Assembly: GCA_009760885.1 (NCBI GenBank) | Contig: CM019693.1 | Span: 2,546,300-2,610,299 of the forward strand | Length of the DNA: 64,000 bases | Direction of reading: 5' to 3' | Origin: Achatina immaculata | Lineage: Eukaryota > Mollusca > Gastropoda > Stylommatophora > Achatinidae | In this document: in pieces, positions 1 to 13,600 of the stretch | Layout of the letters: every line of letters begins with the position of its first letter | Numbering within the stretch: the first letter of the stretch is position 1 | Position numbers and translations under genes: made by a program | Notes under the pieces: model-generated | The model's input: only the letters and a program-made list of their open reading frames with translations | Databases searched by the model: none | What the model was told of the DNA's origin: nothing

Positions 1-116
1 CTGTAAGAAGGGGCACTCTCCCCTAGAGTCTCTACCGTATCCTCATGGATCTCCTTCGATGATAAGCCCTTGATGCAGAGGTAGCGAATGACTGCTTGAT
101 GAGAAATTTTATCCAT
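1..116 (-). pseudogene. Mariner-type transposase, N-terminal helix-turn-helix fragment, cut by window edge
   Basis: Reading from a start codon at 114-116 on the minus strand gives 38 codons beginning MDKISHQAVIRYLCIKGL and continuing through SSKEIHEDTVETLGESAPSY. This matches the first DNA-binding helix-turn-helix of mariner/Mos1-like transposases and of SETMAR/GVQW-type derivatives (family knowledge). It would bind the element's terminal repeats. The frame is open to the window edge, so I cannot tell whether the catalytic DD(D/E) domain follows. It lies downstream of the last visible exon of the host gene, most likely in its final intron. Confidence 0.8.
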
Positions 117-1026
117 TTTCTCAATTTCTGCCACCCCTTACTACTTCAGTAGCCTGTAAAAAAAAGTAGTTGCAGTAAATTTCTTGAAACTTTGTGTTTA
201 ATCATAATTAACTTGATTTACAAATGCACCTAATATCAACTGTATGTTTCAAGTATTCGTACTTTAGGCCGTGAATTTATCAATCACCCCTCGTATGTCC
301 ATCTCCTTTTTTTCTGATCACACATGAGACAGGTTGTTGTTTCGCTCATCTGCTTTATCTCTGTGTTGTTCTTGAATTGTTCAATTTAAAATATGTAGCT
401 GTCTAAGACTGAAGAAGACTGGCACTATAAAACTACAGACAAAAATTTAAGGACATCTGAACACTGATGTGGACCTATAAAATTAGACCTGGCCATAGGG
501 TCAAGACCTAAGAGAAAAATTATGGGCTGGCAAAGAAACCCAGAGAAAGATGCAGACTCAATTCTGATGACTGGGCTCTAGATTTAGCATGATCTAGCAC
601 TTGAACACAGAGGAAGATTAAGATATAACTTCTTATGGGGACCAAGGTGACCATATTATACTTTAGAGACAATGCAGTTATCACAGCCGGAAAAGGAGCT
701 CATCAAAATCCTTTACCAATGCTTCATGATCTCCAAGAAAACAGATTGTCATACTCTTTTACCCTGCTAATGAGATAGGTTCAAAATGTTCCCCATAGTG
801 GTTAAGACAGTCCTATATTCTTCTTTTCACTCTGGGACCCAAACCAAGTAGCTGTAACCCACTTCCAATCCAATCAATATGTATACTTCAAAATCTAAAC
901 AGAGCTGGCTGCAAGAACTTGTTTGCATTTACAAGGATGTCCACCAGCTAAAAAAAAAAAAGAATTTATGTCCACCCAATTCAATATCAGTTTGATTTGC
1001 ATTATACTTTAAGAAGATTGTCTAGA

Positions 1027-1217
1027 CCAGAGTTGGAGAGCCTATGACATACATGCCAAAAGTGGCAAGCAAATTTTTGTTGGTATGCAAAAACCCAACA
1101 TTTTCACAATTCAAAATACACAGTAAACTTCTTAGTGGTAAACAAGAGAATAAATAAAAAAAAAAAAACTAAGCCAATTATGGTAACCACCCTCAGAAAG
1201 GTTCACCATCCCTGTCT
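1027..1217. mobile_element. hAT-like non-autonomous element (MITE)
   Basis: About 190 bp with imperfect terminal inverted repeats. The left end reads CCAGAGTTGGAGAGCCTATG, and the right end read in reverse gives CAGGGATGGTGAACC. CAGRGRTGG-type ends are typical of hAT elements. It has no coding capacity and is AT-rich with an A-run inside. I did not find a clean 8-bp target duplication, so family assignment is tentative. Confidence 0.45.
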
Positions 1218-1536
1218 AAATAGAACTCAGAGAAAATAAGGGTAATGTTAAAACATGGATGAGATATAAACATTGCCCCTGCTGTGTGTAATATGTCTGA
1301 GCTGTGCATACTGAAAAGCTCTTAACAAACAGAAATTTGCAGAAATGAAGTTTGAGATCAATGTTTGAACTAAATGCATGAGTAACATTTATAACAAGAA
1401 CTGAAAGTAATAATATTATATTCTAATTTAACCACTGTGATAGACTACAAAAATTGTGAGACTGATTTCAGGCAGAGACTTCAAGCAGGACAGATTGACA
1501 ATCTAAAAAAACCAGCATGATCATGGAGACAATTAC

Positions 1537-1633
1537 CTGGCACCACAGCCTCTCCCTGTCTCTCCATGAAAATATTCATAGAATAAGATCAGATCTTTCC
1601 AGTGGGGGTCTTTGGCATATCTCTCATCATCAC
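1537..1633 (-). CDS. GH63-like gene, exon 17 (residues 842-874), last visible exon
   Basis: Acceptor TTTTAG precedes GTGATGATG; donor GTAATTG follows GGTGCCAG. Encodes [20 protein letters not shown], then [12 protein letters not shown] and two bases of the next codon. The family continues with (S/R)HQTGWT before the stop, which is not present to the left within the window, so at least one more exon lies beyond position 1. Confidence 0.94.
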
Positions 1634-4600
1634 CTAAAAATAATGAAAGCATCTGAAATCATTAACACACAAATAATTAGTGTATTATTCATTTGATACA
1701 GCACATCCATCTATGGATGCTTCCAGTCTTACAGTTCCTCTCGGAGAGTCATTAATGGATTATGTTTTTTTTTTCCCATTGAAAACTCGATGTTAACTTT
1801 TAATTTAATCAGTCAGAGCTCTTCTCAGTCAAAAGTTTAACTTCCTATAACACCTGTTAATGGAAGATATTTTGAAATTCACGAGTGTAATTTTTAAGTG
1901 TTTTTTTTTTTTAGATTGGTAGGCAAAATGGTCACACTGATCAACTCAGTTGATCTTTCTGTGTGTGTTTCTGGCAGTGGTAGACCTGTTAGATTTATTG
2001 AATGTAAAAAATATCCCAAATAGTGATGCAAATAATGTTTTCTTGTTGACCTACATATTGAATTATGACGCAGTGGTGGTAAGTAGAACATAATTGTATT
2101 TCTCTGCCAAAAAAAATTTTTTAGCACCCAAATGTGTTTCCATCTTTTCATACCAGTTGTTTTCATTTCTTTTCTTTTTTTTAAATGACAAATAACTTCA
2201 TTTATGGAATTGTCATTCATTTCCATTTATTTTGATATATGATACACACATGTTGAACATGGAATTAGTTTGTTACAATGACTTTTACAAATGGACCCCT
2301 TACTATCACAATATCTCACTGGTCATGTAATGTCCACGTCAGTACCAGCTTAAGGCCGGTGTTTTTAGCTGCGGTATCAAATGAGATAAGTATATAAAAC
2401 TAAATATACAGTTATTTACTAAGCCACTGCAGCAAAGCTGTGATAACAAAATGTTAAAACTATTTTTAAAAAGTAGAAACAGCTTTAAATTTTTATACCA
2501 ATTATGAAATGTGAAAGGCTGGTCTTCTTGCAGGTGATAAATGGTGCAATTTCAAGTTAACAATTAATTTTCAAAATTACATTTTGAAACATGAAGCCAC
2601 TGGAATGCTGCCACTTTCATGTATTTTTTTTTTTTTTAGCAAAAGTTAGTGTACCTTACAAATTTTCTTCATACCATAACGATCAACATAGCAACAACAG
2701 CCCTAGTTAAGCACTGACCATGACATGGCCTATAACCATTTGGCCCTGGTAGGAACACCTTGGCAAGTCTGAATGATAACTCTCTAGCCACTTCTCCCAG
2801 TCGCATCAGGTTTCCTGACCCAGTAGGACACTCAACTTTCAGAGAGTCCTCAAAGAATGTATCATAACGCTCAAGGTTCTCTATGATCATGTAGTTCACT
2901 GAAACAAATAATGTATAATTTGTCACTGAACACTTTGTTCAAAATTACTGATAACATATATTTAGGAAAACTAGCATAAGAATTTGAAAAAAAAGGAATG
3001 TATCTGAATTGCAAAGTTTGAGAAAATTAGTCATAGAATAAAAAATGGATGAAAATAACTGTTGGAAGCAGTAGAAATGTGTTTATTAGAAGAATATTGT
3101 GAACCCCTGGACAGCAAAAATAACTAATGAAGAATGTATGAGAAGAGCTGGAGAGACAAAAAATCTTGTCAAAAAAGATAAGAGAGAGACAATGTACTTT
3201 CATAGGACATGCAATGAGAAGAGGGGGCATTGAAAATGTTACAACAACTGGAAAAATAGAAGGAAGAAGATCACGAGGAAGACCAAGAGAAATGATACTA
3301 GACAGTGTGACAGGATGGTGTGAGAGGAGATCACCAACTGAGCTGATGGCCTGCATGAAGGATCGTGTACTCTGGAGAAGCATAATAGCCAATGCCAGTC
3401 GGCACAGCGCCTGATGATGATGATGAAAATAATTTCCACCTTTACTAGTCATAAATTAAACCCAGTATGGCATAAACAAAAACATCAATAAATTCTTGTT
3501 GTCAGTAAAGTTATTTTGATTTGGGTTTTCATCTTATACCTTTAAAACTAGCCAAATATTTAATTTAAACAACCACTTAACTCTTTGTCTATTTTGGCAC
3601 ACGTCCTGCGTGGCTGTATCCCTGTTACTATACATTTATAGACGCGCAGTGCGATGATGGTTTGTAGCTCTTTAATTTTGAAAATAATCAAAGTATCTCA
3701 AAACCAGCAGTTGACTTCCTTCCGGCCTTCATTTGCACGTGGTTTGAGAAACTGAGCGATTCTGTAGAGCGATTCTGTCTTACATTTTACGCAAGTTTTT
3801 CAAAGTTTATCGTCGCTAGGCTTTTGTTTATCAACAAATATGGCTTCCAGTGCTAGTTTCTTTCATCCAGAGCAGCATATTTCTGCATTACAAGCTCAGA
3901 ATTTAATTTTAAAATGTCTAGACTGTGGTGTAGAGAATGCAGTAGTAGAGATTGTAAATTTTCGGAAACACGTGGCGCAACAAAAAATCTTTTGTGTGTG
4001 TTTTTTTTTGGTCCAGCAGCAAAATGTGTTGGAAGGGTAGCTGGTAATACTACTTCTCAGCTTTTTGCTAGTACTAGCTGTAATATCACAATAAGTAATG
4101 CTGGAGATTGTGTAATTTAAAAAATTAAATGTTGTAGAATGCTTCAAATTAAAAAAAAAACAAAAACCAAAACACAATGGCCTGTTTTCTGGTAAATATT
4201 AGTCAATGAAAGCACACTTGTTTTCATGTAAATATTACCTACCAACTTGGTGCTTTTAGTTTGCTGTGAATGCATAATTAGTGTATATTTTCATGTAAAT
4301 TTTGGAGGATGTGTGTAGAATAGGTGTTTGTGTACATTTTTATTCATTATGGAATTATATAATCGACTACAGTGGATTAACTTGATGGGTAAGTGACAAA
4401 AAATTTATTTATTCCTTCATTTTCCATTCTTTCTTCTCAGTTCTTAGCTCTTTCTTTTGGTTGTATACTAACAAAATGTAAAAAAATTTATTTGAAAAAC
4501 AAAATACATTTTTTCTTCTTCAAAATAAGGTATAATAATTCATACTACAGATCAGATTATGCCTTTGTCATTCTTTTAAATGTGACAACCATCCCATTTC

Positions 4601-7600
4601 ACATTGTGAAATTTACCCCCCTTGGTCTTTTGAGGGAAACACCCCCAGGAGACAAAGAGTTAAGCAGCTTTAAAGTTTTTATCTTCCACATGAAATCAGG
4701 ATACTAGATATAGACTTCTCATGATGAAATTCATCTTGAAATATTAATTTAAAAAAAGATGAAAGAAGCTCCGGCATCACTCAGAAGAACATAATCACAA
4801 AGAAGAAAGAAGCATTTAGAAAGACTAGTCTCATTTCAAGTTTACTCATATTTCACCACAGCGTCAAAAACGACTTTAAACATGGTACTGATATTGTAAA
4901 CCTTTCCATTCAAATTTCAGATTTCTTACTTGGTAGCCATATAGGTCCTCTCCAGTTGCTATTTCCTCCAAACATATTGGAATGAGACTCTGCTGGATCA
5001 TATCTTACTGTATATGTCGAATTCCCCACAGTGAATGTAAATGGATGCTTCTCATGGTACTGAAACATTAGAAAAAAGCAGCACAATAAACTACTTTTTA
5101 TTATTGCAAAAATCAATTTTAACAACAAGATATAAAAGTCAAACAAAAAACTAACTGCTTTCAAAGCCACTTCACTATTATAAAAGAAGGGTTCTAAGGA
5201 CTTTTATAGCCAGAGATGGGGTGGGGGAATACGCTCTCCACTCTAATGGCATGCATCTCAAGTAGCCTCTGATAGTCAAGTCTAGCTCCTGGCCTTCTCA
5301 TGGCAGAACTGCTCAAACTGACAGGAGAAGGGGCGAAGGCGAATATCTGGTGCCTGAAAACCAGATGTCTCGGGTAGATGAAAGTCATGTTTGGTAGCTC
5401 ATATATCGCTGCTGGTGAGATTCTTCAGCTGCCGTGCGTGGAGTGGGGCTCCTCCTGGCCAGTGAAGAAAGGTGCAAATGGGGTTACCACGCGGCAACAC
5501 TGTGGAAAAGGTGAAAGAAAGGATTAAGAGACGTAAACAGTAGTCAAATCACGGCACCTCTGGTCTGGAGGTTGGGCACGTCCTATGTGCACTCACATTG
5601 GGCGAAATGCCTGAACCGGTTTAACCCAGAAGTTAAGACACTGCTGGCGAGATTCTTCGGATGCCGTGCGTGGAGTGAAACTCCTCCCGGCCAAAGAAGA
5701 AAATGCGAAAAACAAATTAGGGTTGCAATGCCACGTCGATGTGAAAAGGTGAAGGAAAGGATAAAGTGAAGCTTAGTCAGTATGTCCAGTGGTCTTGCGG
5801 CAAGAGCTACTTATACTACGGCACCTCTGCTCTAGAGGCCGGCCACGTCCGACATACACCCATACTGGTGAAATATGCCTAAACCGGCTTAAACCAGGGG
5901 TGAAACTTGATGGCTACACATGTCACAGTACCTCTGCTCTAGAGGTTATTCATGTCCTAAACATGTCCATACTGGGATAATATGCCTAAACTGGCTCAAC
6001 CAAGGGGTGAAACTTACTAGTGGTGAGGATTCATCCTCCTGGACAAAAGCTCCATCCTGGTCACAACTGGGAAGGGTAGTGGCCATGTCCACAAAATGCT
6101 GAAGTCGGAAACACTGGACCAGTGCAGTCTAAATAGCCAACCACCCCTCACCCAGCGGGGATGTATGTGTATCCTAATCATGCTGAGATTTTCCAGTGAG
6201 AAAGTCCAACACTGGACTGTATGGGCAACCGCCTCTCACCTGGCAGGGATGCACATCTATCCCAAAACATGTCGAGGTTTTCTGGTGAGAAAGTCCAATT
6301 CTAGGCTGGATGGGCAACCACCTCTCACCCAGTGGGGATATACTGATATCCAAAAACACATCGAGGTTTTCTGGTGAGAAAGTCTGACTCTAGATTAAAC
6401 TGGTGTAACGAAAACCACAGTGTCACACATTCCTGCTTCTGAGACCCACCAAGAATACAGGTCCAAGCCCTGTGATATTCTGAACCTCCTGTGGTCCTCT
6501 CATGGATCTCGTGTGGTCCTTAAGGGGACCACAGGACCTACTGAGGACCACAGGAGTAAATTCAGGAGGATCAAGGGGTGGTCTTGGTGGCAGAAGCGAA
6601 CGAAGAAGATAAAAGAAGGAAAGCTTTATAAAAGAAGATCATGAAAATAAAAAACATGGAAAACCAAATCTTTCACTCGAAGACTGCACTAGTAGCATTG
6701 GTTAATTCTCCACACTGGCATAAACTAACTTTGGAGAACAGTTTCACAGTTACTAGAAAATGAATATTTTTAAATTTCTTTCCCAATCCATGTTTAAAAA
6801 ATATAAAGTACCCTTATTCTGTTTTATAATACTGAAAATGAGACAATTTTATAATTTAAAGGTGACTTTATTTACATGATTCTATTCTGAATAATTCATA
6901 ATAATTTTTATAGCTATATGAATACTATACATAAAATGATGGCTTGCATTCCCTCTAATTCTGAACAAGCCAGATGAGTGAATACATCTAGTGCCTTAAG
7001 TTTATTAGAAGGTAGTGCTGACAATGAGGATATCTTGTCTGATTCCAGTGATAGATGGACATATCACTTTGGAAATGCGGTAGAAGGTTTAGATATTGGC
7101 ACTGCCCACCTTTCAACAGCCAAAATACCATTTATTTCAAAACACTGGATGCACAAGACTTTGGTTGATGTGATGGAGTACAGCTGATTGGTCAATACTG
7201 ATTTTAAGAGCAGATAAGAGCGCTAGAACAGCTACTAAACATAACAAAGTGGTTCAGCGCACGTTACCCACAAACAGTGTGTGACTGACTCCATCAGCAG
7301 GTGCACACTTCAGTGGGTGTTGGAACGGAAGGCAGAGCACATATGGGAATGCCTGGAGTGCAGGAATGCCAGTCTAATTACAGGGGACACACAGGCACAT
7401 ATATAAACTTAAAATAAATATGTAAATAGAATATTATGAATTTTTATATTGCTTTTGTGGTATACTGTGGTTTAAAATGTATAAAATGGTGTGTGACTAG
7501 TGAATTGGCTGGTACACTAGTCTCACATGGTGAGTCTGGTGGCTGGAGTCCAGCTGAGAGGCACCTATCACCCAGATGTAGAAAATGTTACCGGCCTCTT

Positions 7601-10600
7601 CTTAGTACTGGGAGTAAAGGCAGCCAGGTGTAATGCTGACCACATCATCCTCTAGTGTGCCAACTGGTCAAGGAAAATATGGACACTAACACAATATCCC
7701 CTAGGTGCCTTTATGGCATGAGAGGACTAACCTTTACTTTCATCTTAAGGATAAGATATTTAAATGAAACAATGTAAATTTTGTGTAAAAAAAAAAAAAA
7801 AGACGTGTTTATGTGCATGGTTATACTGTAAAAGTGGTGTAAAATCTGTGTGCATGTATGAGCACATACACATACTGTGATATAAAATTATATTTCCTAT
7901 AACTTTTTTTATCTGTTCATACGATATTTACATTACCTTTTTTCATCTACAAATACACTAAGCTGTGATAAACAGGGAGAGGATTTATGATGCCTCCTTA
8001 CTGAAAGTATAAGACACACTGACATAAAGATTGACACAAAATCAAGTAACTAAATGGAGAGTAAAACTCCATCTTACATCTTTTCAGTACCATTAAATGT
8101 CACATAGGGCTTGCATTGTAGTTTTCCATGGCTTTTATGCTTTCTGCAAGTTTTCAACCTTGTCAGTGGATCTTATGCCCAATAATTTAGCCTCTCTCAA
8201 CCCCTAGGAACAACTGTGTTAAGAACACACTTATTTTAACATAGTCTTTGTGAGATAGGTGAACTCAGATCTGTTTGCTTAAAACTGACTTACTTCTGTC
8301 GCTCAGAAACCTATAGCAATCAACACTAATTGTAATTGTTATTTTTGTAAAATGTAATGTCAGGTTGGTGGACGGTTGGGAACATGGAGACTGCCGGTGG
8401 GGATGGGGAAAATCTGGTGTGAAACCAATGAATCCAGGACATGACAACCCTATGGATCTTTACAACAATGGCTATCAGAATGATGTAAACAAAACATAGC
8501 CAGCAGACTATAGGTGACGGGGAATAGATATCGTTGAGGCACTCATCAGATTCCTCATCCCAAAGTCGGAGCGTTTCTGTGTTACTGTCTCAAAGCCGTC
8601 TGGCCAGCCAGTGCTGCATGCTGAATCTGACATGGAGAAGGGACTTAAGTACAGCCATCAGAAGCTGGAAAACAGTTTTGGCCAGGCCAGCCTATACCAT
8701 TGTCTTCATGGCAGTCCGAGCAAGACCACAGTTTGCCCTAGCAAGGAAAAGTGTTGCAGTCGGAGGTACCCAGCCAAAAGGCACATCGCAAAAATCAGAG
8801 TGCCACACATCATTGGCAGTGTACGTAAGAAGAAGAAGCATCTCTCAAAAATGTTCTCTTTAAAGTTTCACACTGTCAACCTCTTTTTAAAACTCCATAG
8901 TCACATAAAAAATATATATGATAGAAAAATTTATCTTATATCTTATATCCTTCCCGTGCCGTTAGACGTCACATAGGGCTCGCAAAGTAGTTCGCCAATT
9001 TTTCCTGTCTTCGGCGAGTCTTTCAACCTCATCAAAGGATTTTATGCCTGTTAACTTGGCCTCTCTTAATAATGTTCTCTTCAGAGTTTCACGCGGTCTG
9101 CCCCTTTTTCTTCGGCCAGTTGTGTTCCACTTGATAGCTTGTTTTGGGATTCTCTGCTCATTTCTTCTCATCAAGTGGCCAACATATGTCCATCTCATTT
9201 TCCTGATCACCCGTGAGACTGGTTGTTGTTCAGTCATCTGTCTTATCTCTGCATTGTTCTTGAATTCATTCCACTTGATGCCGAGTATTTTATATCATAC
9301 AAAAATTTAAATGATAGAAAAATTATTTTAAAACAAGAGCATGAGGTAAAACACTGTACCTTTGAAAGAGATCGAATACCATAGGGAGAGAGGAATTCCT
9401 CCTCATCCAGCAAGTACTTGAGGATCCTAATCAACTGATCACGAGTGACCAGAGACAACATTATGGCTTGTTCATCTTTTTCCTCATTGTTATGTGGAGA
9501 TTTAGCACGACGAAGAATCTAAAAGATATTAATGAATTTCTGGGTACTCAGTCTTGTGATTCTTGGAGTGTGATTTGTACATGTGAAAATGATATTTTGA
9601 TGCTGTGGTTTATTTTAGCTTTAGTTTAAGTATGGAGATAAATAATTTATTATGTATTTAACATATAAGAATGATGTACATCTATGACATCTTCAAAATA
9701 CTATATAAAGGAAACTGTAACTGAATTTTAAAGATGCTATGTGATTTTCATTTTCTTTCACTTCTTAGGGGAATATAGACCTTCTGCAACAGTTTACTAT
9801 ATCCTCTCTTGGAATGTAATAGATTCTTAAATCTTTCACTTCAAAACAACACTGGCAGAGTTGGTAGATCCTGCATGCCTATGTGAATCAATGCTCAGTG
9901 CAAATATTTAGGCAGTCTAAATAAAATAAAAAGTAGCAAATTTCTCTCTCTCTGAACCTTAAGTGTCTAGGGCACATGGGGCTTCCGCAAGGGTTTTCCA
10001 CAAATGCCTGTCCTTTGTCTTTTTTCTGCTCTTGCCCAGGTGAACCCTCTATTGCTCAACATCCTTTCTGTTGTTCTTCTCCATGTCTCTTTTGGTCTAC
10101 CCTTACTTCTGTTCCCCTGTGGTGTCCATCTTAGTGCTATTTTTGGTAGTGAGTTGTCAGTCATTCGGAGCACATGTCCCAATCATTGCCAGCGTCTTTC
10201 CTCAATAATTGCTGTCAGTGGCTTCATCTGCATTTCTGCCAACAAGATGTTATTTCTTATGGTGTTTGGCCAAAATATTTCTAACCAACAAATATTTTTA
10301 TGTTACAAGGTAACTTCCTTTCAGTTTCTTTATATCAAAATTTCTCATCAAAATTTATCCTGGAGGAGCATGGAAGTTGATTCAGAAGCGGAAGAGTTAA
10401 AATCAGTCATGTCTCTCATGATTTTAAAAACATATACTTGTGTCTGTCACATTCTAAATGAATTAATTTTTTTGTTAAATGAGCTGAGACTAAAAATATC
10501 CTAAGTACTGGTATGATATAAGATGGAGGAGACATCTGAAAATACCATGTGTGAAAAGCAGTTCATCTCACAGCAAACGAAGGAACAAACTTTATTTTCA

Positions 10601-13600
10601 AAAGGTTAAGGACTAAAGTGAGATTGTCACAAACTGCAACACTTCATAGAAGCAGCTGTAGACAACAGAAGAAATGAAAAACAAAGGAAATGATTACAAA
10701 TCTTTGTTTCTTCAACTTTTTGTCTTATGGGTTTCAGTATTTCTGAGTGAATCACTCTCTTTGGCCCCCAGAGAAGAGTTGTTGGGGCAAATGTATGATC
10801 AGAACAATTATCATGCCCTTCTTGTCTGGGCTTCACCTAGTTGCCAAATGCAAAAGGTTAAAACTTACTTGTGTCTTTGCAGCTAATCCTTTCCTGTTTT
10901 TAAGGAACCATTGTGTTCTTTTATAAAAGCCTGGATGCTGCTTTGCTTCAGAATCCCATAAAACTAGAGATGAAAACAGCGGGACCTTGAATTGAAGGAG
11001 ATAAAGAATCAATGAAGACTAAGCAAAAATAATATTTTAAAAATCTTAGCAAGTGGAATATTATAAATCTTGTAATCCTGAGATTGGTATTTCAGTCAAA
11101 CTATGAATATAAAATGACCTAGGAGCCAGGTGGAAGAGGACATGGCAAAACTGAGATCAAACAGTAACCTTTTATTCACAATCAAATCTTTTACTCTTGT
11201 AAATTAAACATAGCTGTTTCATCCAGTATGGTGGTATAGTAGATCCAATGGAAGTGAAATCTCACTATATAGAAGAAATCTCAACATAAAGATAAATTTG
11301 ATCACCTTATTACCATGGTAACATGGGGAATATGGAATAAACTATTCACTGAAAACAAAAATTTATGTCTAATAAGATCTGGGCTGTAACAAGTTTCACA
11401 AAACAGAAGATGTTATGAGACTTTTGGCCAGCAAATGGCATCCAAAGAAAAGTAATTTAGCAGATCCTTTTTAAGAATTGAATGAAATACAACTTTGCTC
11501 TAATCACTGTTTAATTTTTAATTCTTATTCACAAAAAAATCAGTTACAAAAATGTATATAATTTTAACCTTCTTCTCATCTCCACATTCCGTTTCAGAAA
11601 AATATTTAATATCCATGTGCCGTCCCGTGGTGGTGGACATGAGGAACTGAGACAGACTGTATAAAGATAAGGCTACATTTGACAGTATGAGTAAACAGTG
11701 AAAAAATTCACCATTTAGAGTAAATTTATGGCAAATAAGCTGAAAGCAAGAGTAAATAGGCAGGCATGCTAAGTACGTTAGTCAACAGAAGAAACGGTAA
11801 CAACTAATGCACAAAATACTGAAAAATAGAAAGACAGGTCAATAGCATAAATCTTGGAATTCAAAAGAAATGTTAACTTCAATTAACAGTTTTATAACAT
11901 ATATAATTTTAAGCACAAAATTATCAACTGAATAACATGAATAAAGAATAACAAGGCAGGTTAGCTGTTATATGTTTACATCTTGACATATAGAAGGTAA
12001 ATATTCAGCTGAATGATACCAGTAAAATAAACAAAAAGTTTGACAGGGTAGATCTAGAAAAACAGATGGCTGCAAGACATCGTTGACAGTCTGCAAATGG
12101 ATGCAGCAGCAGCAGGCCATCTTGCTCACAACCGAGAGGCCTACAGGAGTGCTGTTTGGGAGGCTAGGTTCCGCAAGGGACATGCAAATGAATGAATGAA
12201 CTTACGTCTTAAAACAAGAAAGACAAAGATTACTGCACAAAGTAATATGCACAGAGAATACATTGTATGAATTTAAGAATTCTGAAAACTGACAGAATCT
12301 AATGGGTAATGACCAAACATGTCATGTGATTATCACACTATTTTTGAGAATAATGTGTTTATTACACTATTCTGAGAGTCATATATTTATCATTATTTTG
12401 AGTATCATTGCAAATGTATGATGATTTATTATTAGTACTCACCATTCCCACCATTGATCGAATTTTCAAAGGCTGCTTATGATCTTCAAAGATAATGCTG
12501 TCATAGTAAAATCCATCTTCATCATCCCAGAGATGTGCCACTCCATAGTTTATAGCATCCATGATGTAGACAAAGTGTTCAAAGAACTTGCTGGCCATGT
12601 CTTCATATATCTGGTCTCTGTATGCTAAGATAAGGCTAAACTCCACCATCAGTTCACAGAAGAAAGCCATCCAGGCTGTCCCATCAGCCTGTGCTAACTT
12701 TCCTCCAGTGGGCAAGGGTTTGGATCTGTCAAAGACTCCAATATTATCAAGACCAAGGAAACCTCCTTCAAAAATGTTTAGTCCATCTGGATCTTTACGA
12801 TTTACCCACCTAATGAAAGATAAGAATAAAAAAGCCAACATTTATGAAGAGATGAAACAAAACAATAAATCATTATTAACCCTTTCACTCCTGAATTAAT
12901 TCCAAGCTCTGCCAGAATAAATTTTGGTTAGAAATTCTGGTAGAAAGAAAAATGGGAGGAAGTTACCCTATAATTTAAAGATAAATGTTTTGTTAGAAAT
13001 GTACCAGTTTTCAGTTTATTTACTTTGTCCAGATATTGCCTTCAGAACTGGTTCGCATAGACATGCAAATATCTATCAACCCTGCCAGTGTTGTTTTGGA
13101 ATGAAAGAGTTGAGATCAGTTATATCAAAAGATAACAGAAATTAATTTCTCAGTATTCAGAGATGAAGCCAGAAACTTACCATGTAAAATTGAGAGCAAG
13201 TTTCTGAAAGCATCTGGCTAAGAACACTTGGTCCCTTCTGGCTCGGCAGTCTCCTGATGCTTTGTAGACTTTCAACACAGCATAAGCGTGGACAGGAGGG
13301 TTCACATCCCCAAAAGCAAACTCATAAGCTGGAATCTAACATAAGAAAAAGTAAAATAAACTCAGTTGAGAGATAGACCACATATTTATGACTTCATTAA
13401 TAGGCAATAATTTGACACATTAAAATAAAATACTTCTTAAATTCCCAACTGGGGGTCTTGCACATCTCAGGATAGTACAGCAAGTATAATTTTAAAAAAT
13501 TATGTTTTTATTTTTGCACATCATAAAGTCATCTATTCTTATCTTATATCTTATATCCTTCCCGTGCCGTTAGACGTCACATAGGGCTCGCAAAGTAGTT

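Noticed and set aside
3027..3452. 141-codon minus-strand frame opposite the LINE at 3059-3421
   Set aside because: It is the antisense of LINE coding sequence, as are the plus-strand frames at 15157-15510 and 21059-21856.
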